In this document: piece by piece, positions 8,204 through 17,588 of the stretch | Layout of the letters: each line of letters opens with the position of its first letter | Numbering within the stretch: position 1 is the first letter of the stretch | Source: Verrucomicrobiaceae bacterium | GTDB lineage: Bacteria > Verrucomicrobiota > Verrucomicrobiia > Verrucomicrobiales > Verrucomicrobiaceae | DNA length: 49,966 nucleotides | Direction of reading: 5' to 3' | NCBI GenBank assembly: GCA_027486585.1 | Contig: JAIXOU010000128.1 | Location: 1 to 49,966, forward strand | Made by a program: the position numbers and the translations under genes | Notes under the pieces: model-generated | The model's database searches: none | Told to the model about the DNA's origin: nothing | What the model saw: only the letters and a program-made list of their open reading frames with translations

Positions 8204-9146
8204 GCTTGCCTTTTTGGGTGAAGGCGACCCAGGCTTTGAAGGCGGGGGTGTCGCGATAGCCAGGGAAGGGGGCCCAGAACTCGTCTTTCTTCCAATTCAT
8301 GGGCTTGGCAAAGCCGGAGATGGTCTCGACCTGAAGCGGCACGCCTGGGGCAAGCTCGGCAAAGCGTTTGGCATAGGCTGCGAAATCGACGAGGCCCTCG
8401 CCGATGGCGGTCCACTGGATGACAGCGCCGTTTTCGTCTTCCCAGGCCATGCTGTCGCGGACGCTGGAGCAGAGGGTGTAGGGTCCGAGGGCTTCGAGGT
8501 GGGCCATGGGCTCTTCCATGGCCCAGACGGCGTTTCCTGGGTCGATATTGGCACCGACATAGCTTTTACCGGCGGCTTCAATCAGCGCGGCGAGCTCGTG
8601 ACTTTGCATATCGCCCGCGTGGTTTTCGATGGCGATTTTGATGCCTTCAGCTTCCGCCAGGGTGCGGTTGGCTTGGATGACTTTGATGGTGGCCTCGATG
8701 TGTTTTTGGATGCCGCCGTCGCTGCTGCGGTCTTTTTGGTTGCCGAGATAACAACGGGCGACGGGTGAACCGAGTTTTTTGGCCGTTTTGATGGTGAGTG
8801 CCAGGGTTTCTTCGGGCGTGCCATAAGTCGGCTTCCAGGTGTTGGAGCTGGGGCAGACGCCACCGGTGCCGACATAGAGCTTGAGTCCGGCTTTGTCGGC
8901 CTGGTCTTTGAGGCCCTGCAAGTAGGCGTCTTCAAAGGACTCGAAGACGCTGAGCTCGGAGATGAAGCAGGTGTCCAGCTTCAGGGAGGCGGCATAGTCG
9001 ATCTGTTGGGCGGCCTTCCAGCCGGCGGCGCGGACGGAGAAGTGATCCATGCCGATCATGAGCTTGGGCTGGGCGGCACGAAGCTGGGCCGTGGCAGCGG
9101 CAGCGACGGAGAAAGCGGAGGACTGAAGAAAGTGACGGCGATTCAT
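8094..9146 (-). CDS. Tat-exported sugar phosphate isomerase/epimerase-like TIM-barrel protein
   Basis: It encodes about 350 residues. The ATG at 9146 gives a twin-arginine leader (MNRRHFLQSSAFSVAAAATA), so export in folded form is expected; the open frame to 9179 adds residues that spoil this. The rest fits the xylose isomerase-like TIM barrel (AP endonuclease 2 superfamily). Likely metal-binding acidic residues lie in KIAIENHAGD, GANIDPGNAVW and LQVETISGF. Such Tat-exported proteins are frequent in Verrucomicrobiota and Planctomycetota and are thought to act on sugars or sugar acids in the periplasm; the substrate is unknown. The last 36 or so codons are duplicated at 5646-5756. Confidence 0.85.
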   Translation of the reverse strand: MNRRHFLQSSAFSVAAAATAQLRAAQPKLMIGMDHFSVRAAGWKAAQQIDYAASLKLDTCFISELSVFESFEDAYLQGLKDQADKAGLKLYVGTGGVCPSSNTWKPTYGTPEETLALTIKTAKKLGSPVARCYLGNQKDRSSDGGIQKHIEATIKVIQANRTLAEAEGIKIAIENHAGDMQSHELAALIEAAGKSYVGANIDPGNAVWAMEEPMAHLEALGPYTLCSSVRDSMAWEDENGAVIQWTAIGEGLVDFAAYAKRFAELAPGVPLQVETISGFAKPMNWKKDEFWAPFPGYRDTPAFKAWVAFTQKGKPIPTFKAPDGPAKKDAEIAYQKAELERSTRWLQEHV

Positions 9147-9299
9147 GAGAGGATTGGAGCGTAAAGAAACGCGCTGCAAAGCGGAATCTTTGGGGCTTTA
9201 GCGTTCACCGACTCAGAGAGGTCGGGGTGTGGCTGTCAGGATACACCGGTCGGATACCTGTCTAAAATTCCAGAGTTTCTTAGCGAGCGGCGGCTTTGC

Positions 9300-9950
9300 T
9301 TAGCGGATGATGATCTTAAGGGCGGCTTGACCTTGGCGGTCGTCGTCTGAAGAGACGAGGAGCTGGCCGAGGTGGTGGCCGCTACGCCAGGGAGCACCGC
9401 TGCTGGGCCGGGTTTGGAGCAGGTAGGCTCCTGTGCCGGCATTGCGGAAAGAGGTGATGCTGTTGCTGAAGGAGGAGCCTGCTCCACCGATCTCAAAATG
9501 CTCCATGAGCGTGAAGTGATCTTTGTTGAGATCCACGACGGGCTCACCACCGCTGGTGATGACGACCAGTATATTGGCCGGATGCGTGTTTCCATTGGCT
9601 GCGGCTCCTTGAGAAGTCTGCACGCTGAGCGTGAGTGATCCGGCTGTGGCCAGGGTCGTCTTCGGCGCGAGTCGGGCTGAGGGAAGGGGAGGCGGTGTCG
9701 CGGCGACGAAAGCGACTGGCGCGGGATCGGGTTTCTTCACGAGGAGAGCTGGCGCGGTTTTAGCCGCAGGCGGTATTTTAGCCGCAGGCTTTGGGGTCGG
9801 TTTAGCGGGTGCTTTGGCCACGGTTTTGGGCGCTGGCTTTTTCGCAACGGGCGTTGGCTTGCCGGCCGGTTTGGCTTTCAGGGGAGACTTTTTCACCGCT
9901 AGAGCGGGTTTCTTCGCGGCCACTTTTTTGGGAGTCGGTTTTTTAGCCAT
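9300..9950 (-). CDS. Histone-H1-like Lys/Ala/Pro-rich tail fused to a beta-rich domain
   Basis: It encodes 216 residues. Residues 1 to about 75 are almost only Lys, Ala and Pro (AKKPTPKKVAAKKPA and similar), as in bacterial H1-like nucleoid proteins. Residues from about 100 on are quite different: a beta-rich domain with LTLSVQTSQG, ILVVITSGGEPVVDL, YLLQTRPSSG and GQAALKIIIR, with no clear family. It has no signal peptide. The basic tail could bind DNA or RNA, or could be a flexible linker. The beta domain has no known DNA-binding look. It is transcribed in the same direction as glpD and follows it by 92 bp. Confidence 0.65.
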   Translation of the reverse strand: MAKKPTPKKVAAKKPALAVKKSPLKAKPAGKPTPVAKKPAPKTVAKAPAKPTPKPAAKIPPAAKTAPALLVKKPDPAPVAFVAATPPPLPSARLAPKTTLATAGSLTLSVQTSQGAAANGNTHPANILVVITSGGEPVVDLNKDHFTLMEHFEIGGAGSSFSNSITSFRNAGTGAYLLQTRPSSGAPWRSGHHLGQLLVSSDDDRQGQAALKIIIR

Positions 9951-10042
9951 GTCGTGATTTGTTACGAATTATCGCAGACTAACCAAGAATAGCGGAATCT
10001 GTCGAGATTTGTCTCAGTGGACTAGCTAAAAAGGCGGCCAAA

Positions 10043-11599
10043 CTAGACAGGCAGAAGATAACCCTGCGCTAAAAGCTCATAGGCGTGGATTTGCTCCAGC
10101 TCCCAAAGCCTGTCTTTGCCCAGTTCTTCGGCCATCAAGCGGGCCACGACAGGCGCTGCCTCTAGGCTGGCGCGGGCATCCAGGAGCAGGGCGCGGGTGC
10201 GGCGGGCGAGGACGTCTTCCACGGTGCGGGCCATCTCATGGCGGACATGCCAGAGGACTTCGGCTTTAAGAAACTCGAGCCGTGGGTGCAGCCGATCTCC
10301 GAGCGTGGGATCGGCGTCGATGAGGGCACGGATGCCCGGTGCGTCACTGCCATAGTAGTGCAGGTGGGTTTCATCGTTGGGGGTCGTTTCGGAGCCGTGA
10401 ATCGGCAGCTCGTGCGTGGCGCAATGGCGGTGATCCAGCGCGCCGATCATCTCGGCGTGGTCGATGACGTCCTCGGCCATTTTCCGGTAGGTGGTCCACT
10501 TCCCGCCAGCCAGGGTGATGAGCCCTGAGTCGGAGATGGTGATGAGATGATCTCGTGAAAGGGCGGCGGTGCTGCCTGCCTCGGCTTTGATGAGGGGTCG
10601 CAAGCCAGCAAAGACGCTGAGCACATCGGAACGCTGGGGATCGCGGGTCAGGTAACGGCTGACCTGCGTGAAGATGAAGTCGATCTCCTCCGCCAAGGCA
10701 CGCGGCTCTAGGCTGGCGCTGGCGACAGGCGTATCAGTCGTGCCGACGACGACTCGCCCATGCCAGGGCACGGCAAAGAGCACGCGGCCGTCATCAGTCT
10801 TTGGGATCATGATGGCAGTATCTCCTGGGAGAAACTCGCGCGGCAGGACGAAATGGATTCCCTGGCTGGGACTCAGCATGGGCTTGGCCGAGGCGTCGTC
10901 CATCTGGCGCACAGCATCGGCAAAGACGCCGGTGGCATTGATGACGACTTTGGCTTGGACCTGCATTTCATGGCCGCTTTCTTCATCCCGCAGACGCACG
11001 CCAGAGACATGCAGGCCGTCTTTGAGCAGGCCGCAACAGCGCATGTAATTCACCAGCACGGCCCCTTTCTCCACGGCGGTCTGCGCTAGATTGATGGCGA
11101 GACGCGAGTCGTCGAACTGACCGTCATGATAGATGATGCCGCCATTGAGCCCCTCTTGCTCGATGTTCGGCAACAGCTCGATCACGTCTTCACGATTCAG
11201 GTAGCGGGAGGGTTCGAGGCCCAATTTCCCAGCCAGCCCATCATAGACCTTCATGCCGATGCCGTAGAAGGGCCCTTCCCACCAGTGATAGTTCGGGATC
11301 ACAAACGGCAGGCTGTGCACCAGATGCGGAGCATTCTGCACCAGCAGGCCACGCTCGCGCAGGGCTTCTAGGACGAGGGAGACGTTGCCTTGTTTTAAAT
11401 ATCGCACGCCACCATGCACCAGCTTGGTGCTGCGACTGGAGGTGCCTTTGGCAAAGTCGGATTGTTCGACTAAAAGCACGGAATGGCCACGAGACGCCGC
11501 ATCCACTGCCGCACCCAGTCCCGAAGCGCCGCCACCGATGATGACGAGGTCGAAAGCAGCACGGTCTTTGATTTGGGAAACAGCGTGATCACGGTTCAT
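10043..11599 (-). CDS. glpD: Glycerol-3-phosphate dehydrogenase (FAD-dependent)
   Basis: It encodes 518 residues, the usual length for aerobic GlpD. The enzyme oxidises sn-glycerol 3-phosphate to dihydroxyacetone phosphate and passes electrons to quinone at the inner membrane. The FAD-binding motif GGGASGLG lies at residues 22-29, followed by the family strings KGTSSRSTKLVHGGVRYL, VINATGVFAD, VVGTTDTP and the late LAGGKWTTYRKMAED. The C-terminal helical domain is complete. No glpF or glpK lies next to it. Confidence 0.95.
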   Translation of the reverse strand: MNRDHAVSQIKDRAAFDLVIIGGGASGLGAAVDAASRGHSVLLVEQSDFAKGTSSRSTKLVHGGVRYLKQGNVSLVLEALRERGLLVQNAPHLVHSLPFVIPNYHWWEGPFYGIGMKVYDGLAGKLGLEPSRYLNREDVIELLPNIEQEGLNGGIIYHDGQFDDSRLAINLAQTAVEKGAVLVNYMRCCGLLKDGLHVSGVRLRDEESGHEMQVQAKVVINATGVFADAVRQMDDASAKPMLSPSQGIHFVLPREFLPGDTAIMIPKTDDGRVLFAVPWHGRVVVGTTDTPVASASLEPRALAEEIDFIFTQVSRYLTRDPQRSDVLSVFAGLRPLIKAEAGSTAALSRDHLITISDSGLITLAGGKWTTYRKMAEDVIDHAEMIGALDHRHCATHELPIHGSETTPNDETHLHYYGSDAPGIRALIDADPTLGDRLHPRLEFLKAEVLWHVRHEMARTVEDVLARRTRALLLDARASLEAAPVVARLMAEELGKDRLWELEQIHAYELLAQGYLLPV

Positions 11600-11843
11600 G
11601 AGTAGAGCTTAGCAGTTTTTTTCCAAAGACCATTACACAAATTAGTAGGGAGTAGTTCCACCAAACTTATGCTGAGTAATCAGACGTTTTTGCCATTCTG
11701 GGCAACGTATCAGATCAGAATTTTTGGTCCGATCCGAGTTCTCCTTGTAATGCTGTTTTAAGCCCCTAGCTTCATCAACCTAACTCTCCGAAAAGTCTTC
11801 GCCCTAGTCGTTTTCGATTGTTTGATTTTACTTTTCACCACAT
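11600..11843. other. AT-rich intergenic region before the Hsp90-like/helicase cassette
   Basis: These 244 bp separate two divergently transcribed genes, so they must hold the promoters of glpD (leftward) and of the cassette (rightward). The region looks richer in A and T than the flanks. No clear terminator, att repeat or tRNA is seen. Confidence 0.5.
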
Positions 11844-14800
11844 ATGCCAAAGTTTTACCCTGAAGCTTTTGTTGCAGCCACGCAAGGTAGACTTACGCAG
11901 GCAGATCTAGGCACTTTGAATGAGTGGAATGAAGTTGCTGCTCAGTTAGAGGCTCTGTCGCCAATGGAACAGTGTGACGCAATATACGCAGACTGGCTGT
12001 TGCAATTGCATCAACCAGGTGGTGATGCTCAGGTTCAAGTTCGGGATCTTCTACTCGGGCAAGGCGCGTTAGCAGCCAATTATCTAGGGGAGTTGGCCCA
12101 AAACGCTGACGATGCTGGAGCAAGCACTCTGCTAGTTCACCTTCATGAAGGATGGCTGCTGGTTGCCAACAGCGGTCGCTTTTTACGCCCGCTAAATCTT
12201 CTTGGTCTTTGCCGATTCTTTGTTCACTCTGACGGAGAACTAGTTGGACTCACTGCTGATACCATCGGCCGCTTTGGTATAGGCTTCAAGGCGTCACACC
12301 GGGTTGCCCAGCAGGTTCTCGTTTTTTCCTGGGGCGAGAAAGCGCGGCAGGAGTTTGGTTTCCGTCTGCCCATCGCTTTCAGTAGGACCGACGAATCAAT
12401 GCCCGATAATGTGGTGTTGAATCGTCTGACCGACTCGCTGGCGGTTCATGGCTCCAAAAACATCAACCCACTAAGGCCAACCTATGAGTTGGGGCATTGT
12501 ATGCCTGAGTATTGCGCTACCCCTGATAAGGCGCTTCCGAGCAGTCTTGCCGAATGCGCTGCGGAATTTCGCGCCAAACATTCTGAACAAGGTACATGGT
12601 TCGCTCTAAATCTGCATGAAGCTGGAGCCAAGGAGGCTGCAGAACGAATTGCAGGCCAAGTGGACACTCTTTACGAACTGTGTCCCCTGTTTTTAAAAAA
12701 CCTGAGTCATATCACTCTCCAGGGCCACACTTTACGCATGGTAAAGGGCAAAGAGATTGGACGTGTCACATCAAGAGCAATTGCCAAACGCGTGACACTC
12801 GAATTTAGCGGACCAGAGTCGACACACAATGACCGGTTCATCATGCTAGAACCGGCACCTTACACCTCGGAATGTCCGTGGCGCATCGCGTTGCCTGCCG
12901 ATTCGGATTTTCGGCTCAAAGAGCCCGATCATGCTGCATTCTCACTGAAAAATGGCGGGGCTTATGCCTATTTGCCCCTGCCTGCGCTGACATGGGCTTG
13001 GCCCGTTCATTTGCATATTCCCGCTCCTACCAACCTAGCGAGATCGGATTGGAATCCTGCCGAAGCAGATAAGCTCCGAGAATATTTAACGGAATCAGCT
13101 CACGCACTCGCTGATTGGGCAGCTCATAACCAGCATATTTGGCATTCCACTTGGCATCCTGCGGATTTTTTCCCCGTTGATAAAGACAGTGTGCCCGCGG
13201 GATCGAGCTCACGAATTTTTGCGGAAGCGCTACAAGATGCACTAGTTCCGCTTCCTTCTTTAAGGACTTTATGGGGAGGTGTCACACCTCCTCAAACAGC
13301 CGTTTCCCTGAGGTTGGAACCAGGGTCATTAATTCTTGACGCATGGAAGGCGATTGGCGATTTGATTTCAGACGATGTGAAGGAGCAATATCCTCTCGTT
13401 CTCGCTGAGGGTGGTGTGGCCAGTTTGCGAATTGACATTTTAACCACTCAGAAAGCCCAGAAACTTTTCGAGACGGTCGCGAATTTGGTCACGGATAAAA
13501 ACCAGTTTTTTTGGCGGAATTTCATCAAGATTGTTTTGGGAACAGATTCAAAATCAAGCGGAGGCTACTCCAGATCACGGATGATTGAGGAGGCTCTTGA
13601 CCATGTACTTCTTGATCGCACTAGCGGAGAGATGCTCTCACTTCGCGAGGCGAGCAGTCTCAATTTTGCTGTCAGTCTTTTACCAGAATGGCATGAGTTT
13701 TTCCGATACTTGAGTGTGAATTGGCTGGGTCGTAATTGGACCCTTGCGGAACTTCATGTGTACGGCATCTCAGTGAATCATTTCTTGTCATTGCTGATGG
13801 ATCCGGCTCAGGTGCCGGCTGATTGGGCCGAAGTTTTGCGGATGACCAAAGAAGAATTCCAGCAGGCTGGCGATGAATTCTGGCGAATGTCCCGCCCTCG
13901 GTGTCCCCTCACACGCGCTGATCAGTCACTTGAGCAAATCTGGATCGAAAGTGGACGAGCCTGGGTTCGACTGGTCGATACTTGGATAGGCGAGGAACCA
14001 GTGGAAATGCTCAGTGGAATTGTCGAGGCCTGGAAGCGGCGGCCAAATGAACTGAATTCTCTGAGAAGACGGAAAATGTTGGATCAACTTCGTTCATGGG
14101 ATTTGCTGAATGCATACGAGGTGCTTTTTATCATCCGAATCAAGCAGCGGGCAGAAATTGAGTTCAATCGACGGTTGAAAGAGGAGTCTCCTGACCGTGC
14201 GGATCGCCTGAATTTTCTTATTTCGGCAACAAACTGGAAACCCGACAGGCTGCCTCTCGCATGGCAAAGATTAGTTCTCGAAGCAGCCGCCAAGGCAATC
14301 ACCTCTCTTTTGAAAAACGAGGCGGCAGCAGTTCCGGCCGGCACGATGTTGCTGTTGGGAGATTCAGTCCGTGTTCACATGCTGTCCTGGATGTCTAAAC
14401 ATTCAGCGGCCCCTCCTTGGCTTGAACTGAGCGCAGTGAAGTTTTTGGAGAGCGAGGGAGTGCTAAATCAGATGGGGTTGAAGGTCTTGAACCTAAATCA
14501 GGCGACACTGAATGAAATTGCGTTTCTTGGAGAGAATTTGCTCCGCGAGTTCCACCGTTGGTCTAATCGCAGTCTGGTTGAAGATCATTTTGCAGCCTTG
14601 GAAACTCTATGGGCAAATGTGTCGGGTAACTGGGTGATCGGGCTGCCTGGAAACAGAGAGCGCCGAGTCAATGAGTTCTGCGACTGGATTGAACTCACGG
14701 AAAGTGAACCAACCGACGTGACGCCCAGATATTGTGTTCTCAGAGGTCACGATGCGCGCGCCTTTATTGGCTGTGAACCTATGCCAGCCATTTTGGCACG

Positions 14801-17588
14801 AGTCCGTGTCTTGCGGGCTAAGACTATTCCACTGGAGCAGTTCTCGCCTCATCTGCTAGACGAAGAAGACTTAGTGGAGATGGCTTCCGGAGAACTACCG
14901 CCAGGGCTGGAGGCTAATCCTTGGTTCGCAAGGCTGCGGAAGTTGCTGCCGCATGCGAAACTGGTAGCAGCTTCAGGCACGCCCGAATTGCGTTGGACTC
15001 GCAAACGCGACGGCATGGAAATGCAAGTCACTGTCACCAAGAGCACTTTTGGTCTCTGTGAATTCCTCGGGCAAGAAGCGATTTATATATCTGTCCCCAC
15101 CCGTGCTCCAAAAGCATCTGAGGGAACTCGTGTCAGCGAGATTTTATTCGCCTACAAAAGCATTAGTCCAAATGACGCGGCAATCGCACAAGTGCTTCAA
15201 AGCGGACGCAACTTGGGGAAATTCTACCGAGAGAACCGTGCCAAGATCAAGGAGCGACTGGTTCAGCATCACGCTACCGACATGGGATATGAAGGAAAGC
15301 ATGTGATGCGAGAGCTTTTACAGAACGCAGAAAGCGCTTACGCCAGCCGACAGAAGAATCTGCTTCCCTCCTGCAAAACTTTCGAGGTGCGCATGAGCGG
15401 CCTGCCACACTCACCTGGCTGGGCGGTGCAGGTCACACACCAGGGGAGATGCTTCAATGAGGAGGACGGCCAAGGGAATTCGAGAAAAGATGACATAGCC
15501 AGGCTTTGTGCCCTCGGGGCCATGCCCAACCATACAGAGAACGAAGTGGGGCGCTTTAACCGTGGCTTCAAGTCGGTGTTTCAGGTGACTGATGCTGTCA
15601 GCGTCACCAGTGGTGAATACAAATTCAAGGTTGAAGACCTGCTCCTTTTAACTCCTGCAGACCCTCAGCCCGATGCTGAGCAGGCAGGCAGGCCGACCAC
15701 TTTCGAATTTACCGTTGCCGTTGATAAAAAAGCCGAATTGCTTAGTGAGCGCCGGGGACACATCTACGCCTACCAGCCAATGGAACTGGTGTTCCTGCGC
15801 TTCATTGATGCGGTCAGCCTTTGGTTGAATGGTGAACTGGAATTGGAGTTCACCCTGCGAAGATACCCATCTTCATCAGAGGGATGGGAAAGCGTAGCTA
15901 TCCAGTCGAAAGAGGGACTACAATATGCTTTCCTCGTCCGGCGAAGCTTGTTGGATGAAGGTCAGCGCCTCGGTGTGGCAGTATCTGTGGACAGTTCAGG
16001 AATGCCGGTGCCGGTGCCACGCGAGAGTCGCTTTCTTTATCGAACTTTTGCTTTGGAACAACATTCACTTTGGTCCCCCTTTCTCATCAACTCAGATTTC
16101 GTAACGGATCACGGCAGATCAGGTCTCTTGCCCGATCCGTGCAATGACAATGCAATTTTGATGGGCATGAAAGAGGTGCTTTCACTTGTCCGTCATTGTA
16201 TCATCAACAGTGGTAAAGATATTCATGTCTGGCTCGCATGGGTGCGATGGCTTGAGTGGGACAATTTGGCAAGTGGTAGCAGCCTGTTACAGGCAGCGTG
16301 CCGTCCTGCGTTTCATTCGGCGTTAAAGACTTTTGAAACTTGGCTTTGGCAGCATCTGCCTGACGGCACGAGTCTGCGCCCTTGGCGTGAATATGCATTT
16401 CCGTCTCAATTACTACGCCGACTTCACGATTCACTGGAACTGCCGCCATCGCTCACAATCTTGCCTGTGAATTGGATCGACGAAGCGGTTGCACGCGCAC
16501 TGGAAACATTTGGAGATTACCCAGGGAGACGCATTCGCCTGCGGGAGCATGTTGAGGAGCGGCTGTCGGCGGGTCTAGACAAGGAGGAGTGCCGTATGGT
16601 GCTAGATCGCATAAGTCACCTGGACTTTGCTGACGATCCGATTATTCGGCAGGAGATCGACGAAGCAATGTTGGTGGTTCGTGCTGATCTGGCGGCAATC
16701 TTCACGGACTTTGGCAGATGGCTGCCCGAACCAGAAGACTTTCAGGCTGCGCCGACTCTAAGTGTTGATATCGAGGATATTATGAACTGCTGGGACGTGG
16801 CTAAAGCACGGGAGGAGTTCACTCTGGCTGGATGGATGGGACGGCTCATCTTCCCGCCAGACTTGGTAGGTGATGATCAGTCACAAGCGGCCTTGCTGCG
16901 TAACGCAGACACAAATCAAAGCAAGGCTGCGTGGTTCCGACTTTTCTGCATGGGCAGCCTGCTTGGAGCGCGTTGCAGACCGGTCGTGATTCGTGAATTC
17001 TGGGAAAGTCAGTTGGTGCCTCGCGGTATTTTGGCAGAAAATCAAAAAGCTTCTGAACTTGCACGAATACTTGATGAGGTATCTCATCAAAAATTCATGA
17101 CCTTGGACGCGGCTGGTGAGGCTGCAGAATTGTGGCGTCGAGTTTTCTACGACTTCCAGAAGTTGCGAATCTTCGTTTTTGAAGACAGCCTGCCTACTGT
17201 GCTCTGCGAGTATATTGAACTCGCGCAGCACCCTGATGACATCATCATGTTTCTAAAGTCCGGCAAACTGGCCGATGGCGAACGATGGAAGGGGGTTATC
17301 GGCCAATCGATGACTGCACCGCTGCTTTGGATCATGAGAGAGCTTCGAAGGATTGGGTTCATTCGGGACACTCGTTTCGATCCAACATGCTTATACACGA
17401 ATGCGCCCGTTCGCAGGATAATGCGAGAACTTAACTGGATCACAGAGGCCGAATGGCGTGCATACGATTTTCAGTCGCTATGCACACTAAGCACGCACTG
17501 CCATAAAATGCTTGCCAAGCAGGCCCCCGAGCTTCTTCCATTCTTTGATCTCCCCTTACAATGGTATTCACTAAAGAACCCACGATGA
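11844..17588 (+). CDS. Giant protein with two Hsp90/sacsin-like GHKL ATPase modules
   Basis: It encodes 1914 residues. Two regions carry the paired motifs of sacsin-type Hsp90-like ATPases. Module one has GELAQNADDAGAS (E83, N87) and GRFGIGFKASHRV at about 142-154. Module two has RELLQNAESAY (E1157, N1161) and GRFNRGFKSVF at 1236-1246. The usual Asp-x-Gly nucleotide motif between them reads ANSG in module one and THQG in module two, so the base-contacting Asp seems absent in both. The remaining 700 or so residues after each module are helical and unassigned; no nuclease motif was recognised. There is no signal peptide. The stop overlaps the start of the helicase gene by ATGA, so translation is coupled. 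Hsp90-like ATPases of this kind are known in predicted bacterial conflict systems; that role here is inferred. Confidence 0.85.
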   Translation: MPKFYPEAFVAATQGRLTQADLGTLNEWNEVAAQLEALSPMEQCDAIYADWLLQLHQPGGDAQVQVRDLLLGQGALAANYLGELAQNADDAGASTLLVHLHEGWLLVANSGRFLRPLNLLGLCRFFVHSDGELVGLTADTIGRFGIGFKASHRVAQQVLVFSWGEKARQEFGFRLPIAFSRTDESMPDNVVLNRLTDSLAVHGSKNINPLRPTYELGHCMPEYCATPDKALPSSLAECAAEFRAKHSEQGTWFALNLHEAGAKEAAERIAGQVDTLYELCPLFLKNLSHITLQGHTLRMVKGKEIGRVTSRAIAKRVTLEFSGPESTHNDRFIMLEPAPYTSECPWRIALPADSDFRLKEPDHAAFSLKNGGAYAYLPLPALTWAWPVHLHIPAPTNLARSDWNPAEADKLREYLTESAHALADWAAHNQHIWHSTWHPADFFPVDKDSVPAGSSSRIFAEALQDALVPLPSLRTLWGGVTPPQTAVSLRLEPGSLILDAWKAIGDLISDDVKEQYPLVLAEGGVASLRIDILTTQKAQKLFETVANLVTDKNQFFWRNFIKIVLGTDSKSSGGYSRSRMIEEALDHVLLDRTSGEMLSLREASSLNFAVSLLPEWHEFFRYLSVNWLGRNWTLAELHVYGISVNHFLSLLMDPAQVPADWAEVLRMTKEEFQQAGDEFWRMSRPRCPLTRADQSLEQIWIESGRAWVRLVDTWIGEEPVEMLSGIVEAWKRRPNELNSLRRRKMLDQLRSWDLLNAYEVLFIIRIKQRAEIEFNRRLKEESPDRADRLNFLISATNWKPDRLPLAWQRLVLEAAAKAITSLLKNEAAAVPAGTMLLLGDSVRVHMLSWMSKHSAAPPWLELSAVKFLESEGVLNQMGLKVLNLNQATLNEIAFLGENLLREFHRWSNRSLVEDHFAALETLWANVSGNWVIGLPGNRERRVNEFCDWIELTESEPTDVTPRYCVLRGHDARAFIGCEPMPAILARVRVLRAKTIPLEQFSPHLLDEEDLVEMASGELPPGLEANPWFARLRKLLPHAKLVAASGTPELRWTRKRDGMEMQVTVTKSTFGLCEFLGQEAIYISVPTRAPKASEGTRVSEILFAYKSISPNDAAIAQVLQSGRNLGKFYRENRAKIKERLVQHHATDMGYEGKHVMRELLQNAESAYASRQKNLLPSCKTFEVRMSGLPHSPGWAVQVTHQGRCFNEEDGQGNSRKDDIARLCALGAMPNHTENEVGRFNRGFKSVFQVTDAVSVTSGEYKFKVEDLLLLTPADPQPDAEQAGRPTTFEFTVAVDKKAELLSERRGHIYAYQPMELVFLRFIDAVSLWLNGELELEFTLRRYPSSSEGWESVAIQSKEGLQYAFLVRRSLLDEGQRLGVAVSVDSSGMPVPVPRESRFLYRTFALEQHSLWSPFLINSDFVTDHGRSGLLPDPCNDNAILMGMKEVLSLVRHCIINSGKDIHVWLAWVRWLEWDNLASGSSLLQAACRPAFHSALKTFETWLWQHLPDGTSLRPWREYAFPSQLLRRLHDSLELPPSLTILPVNWIDEAVARALETFGDYPGRRIRLREHVEERLSAGLDKEECRMVLDRISHLDFADDPIIRQEIDEAMLVVRADLAAIFTDFGRWLPEPEDFQAAPTLSVDIEDIMNCWDVAKAREEFTLAGWMGRLIFPPDLVGDDQSQAALLRNADTNQSKAAWFRLFCMGSLLGARCRPVVIREFWESQLVPRGILAENQKASELARILDEVSHQKFMTLDAAGEAAELWRRVFYDFQKLRIFVFEDSLPTVLCEYIELAQHPDDIIMFLKSGKLADGERWKGVIGQSMTAPLLWIMRELRRIGFIRDTRFDPTCLYTNAPVRRIMRELNWITEAEWRAYDFQSLCTLSTHCHKMLAKQAPELLPFFDLPLQWYSLKNPR

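Noticed and set aside
8100..8768. Long plus-strand frame opposite the isomerase gene
   Set aside because: It is antisense to a clear TIM-barrel gene. The product is Gly/Phe/Asp-rich, as expected of a shadow of a GC-rich gene.
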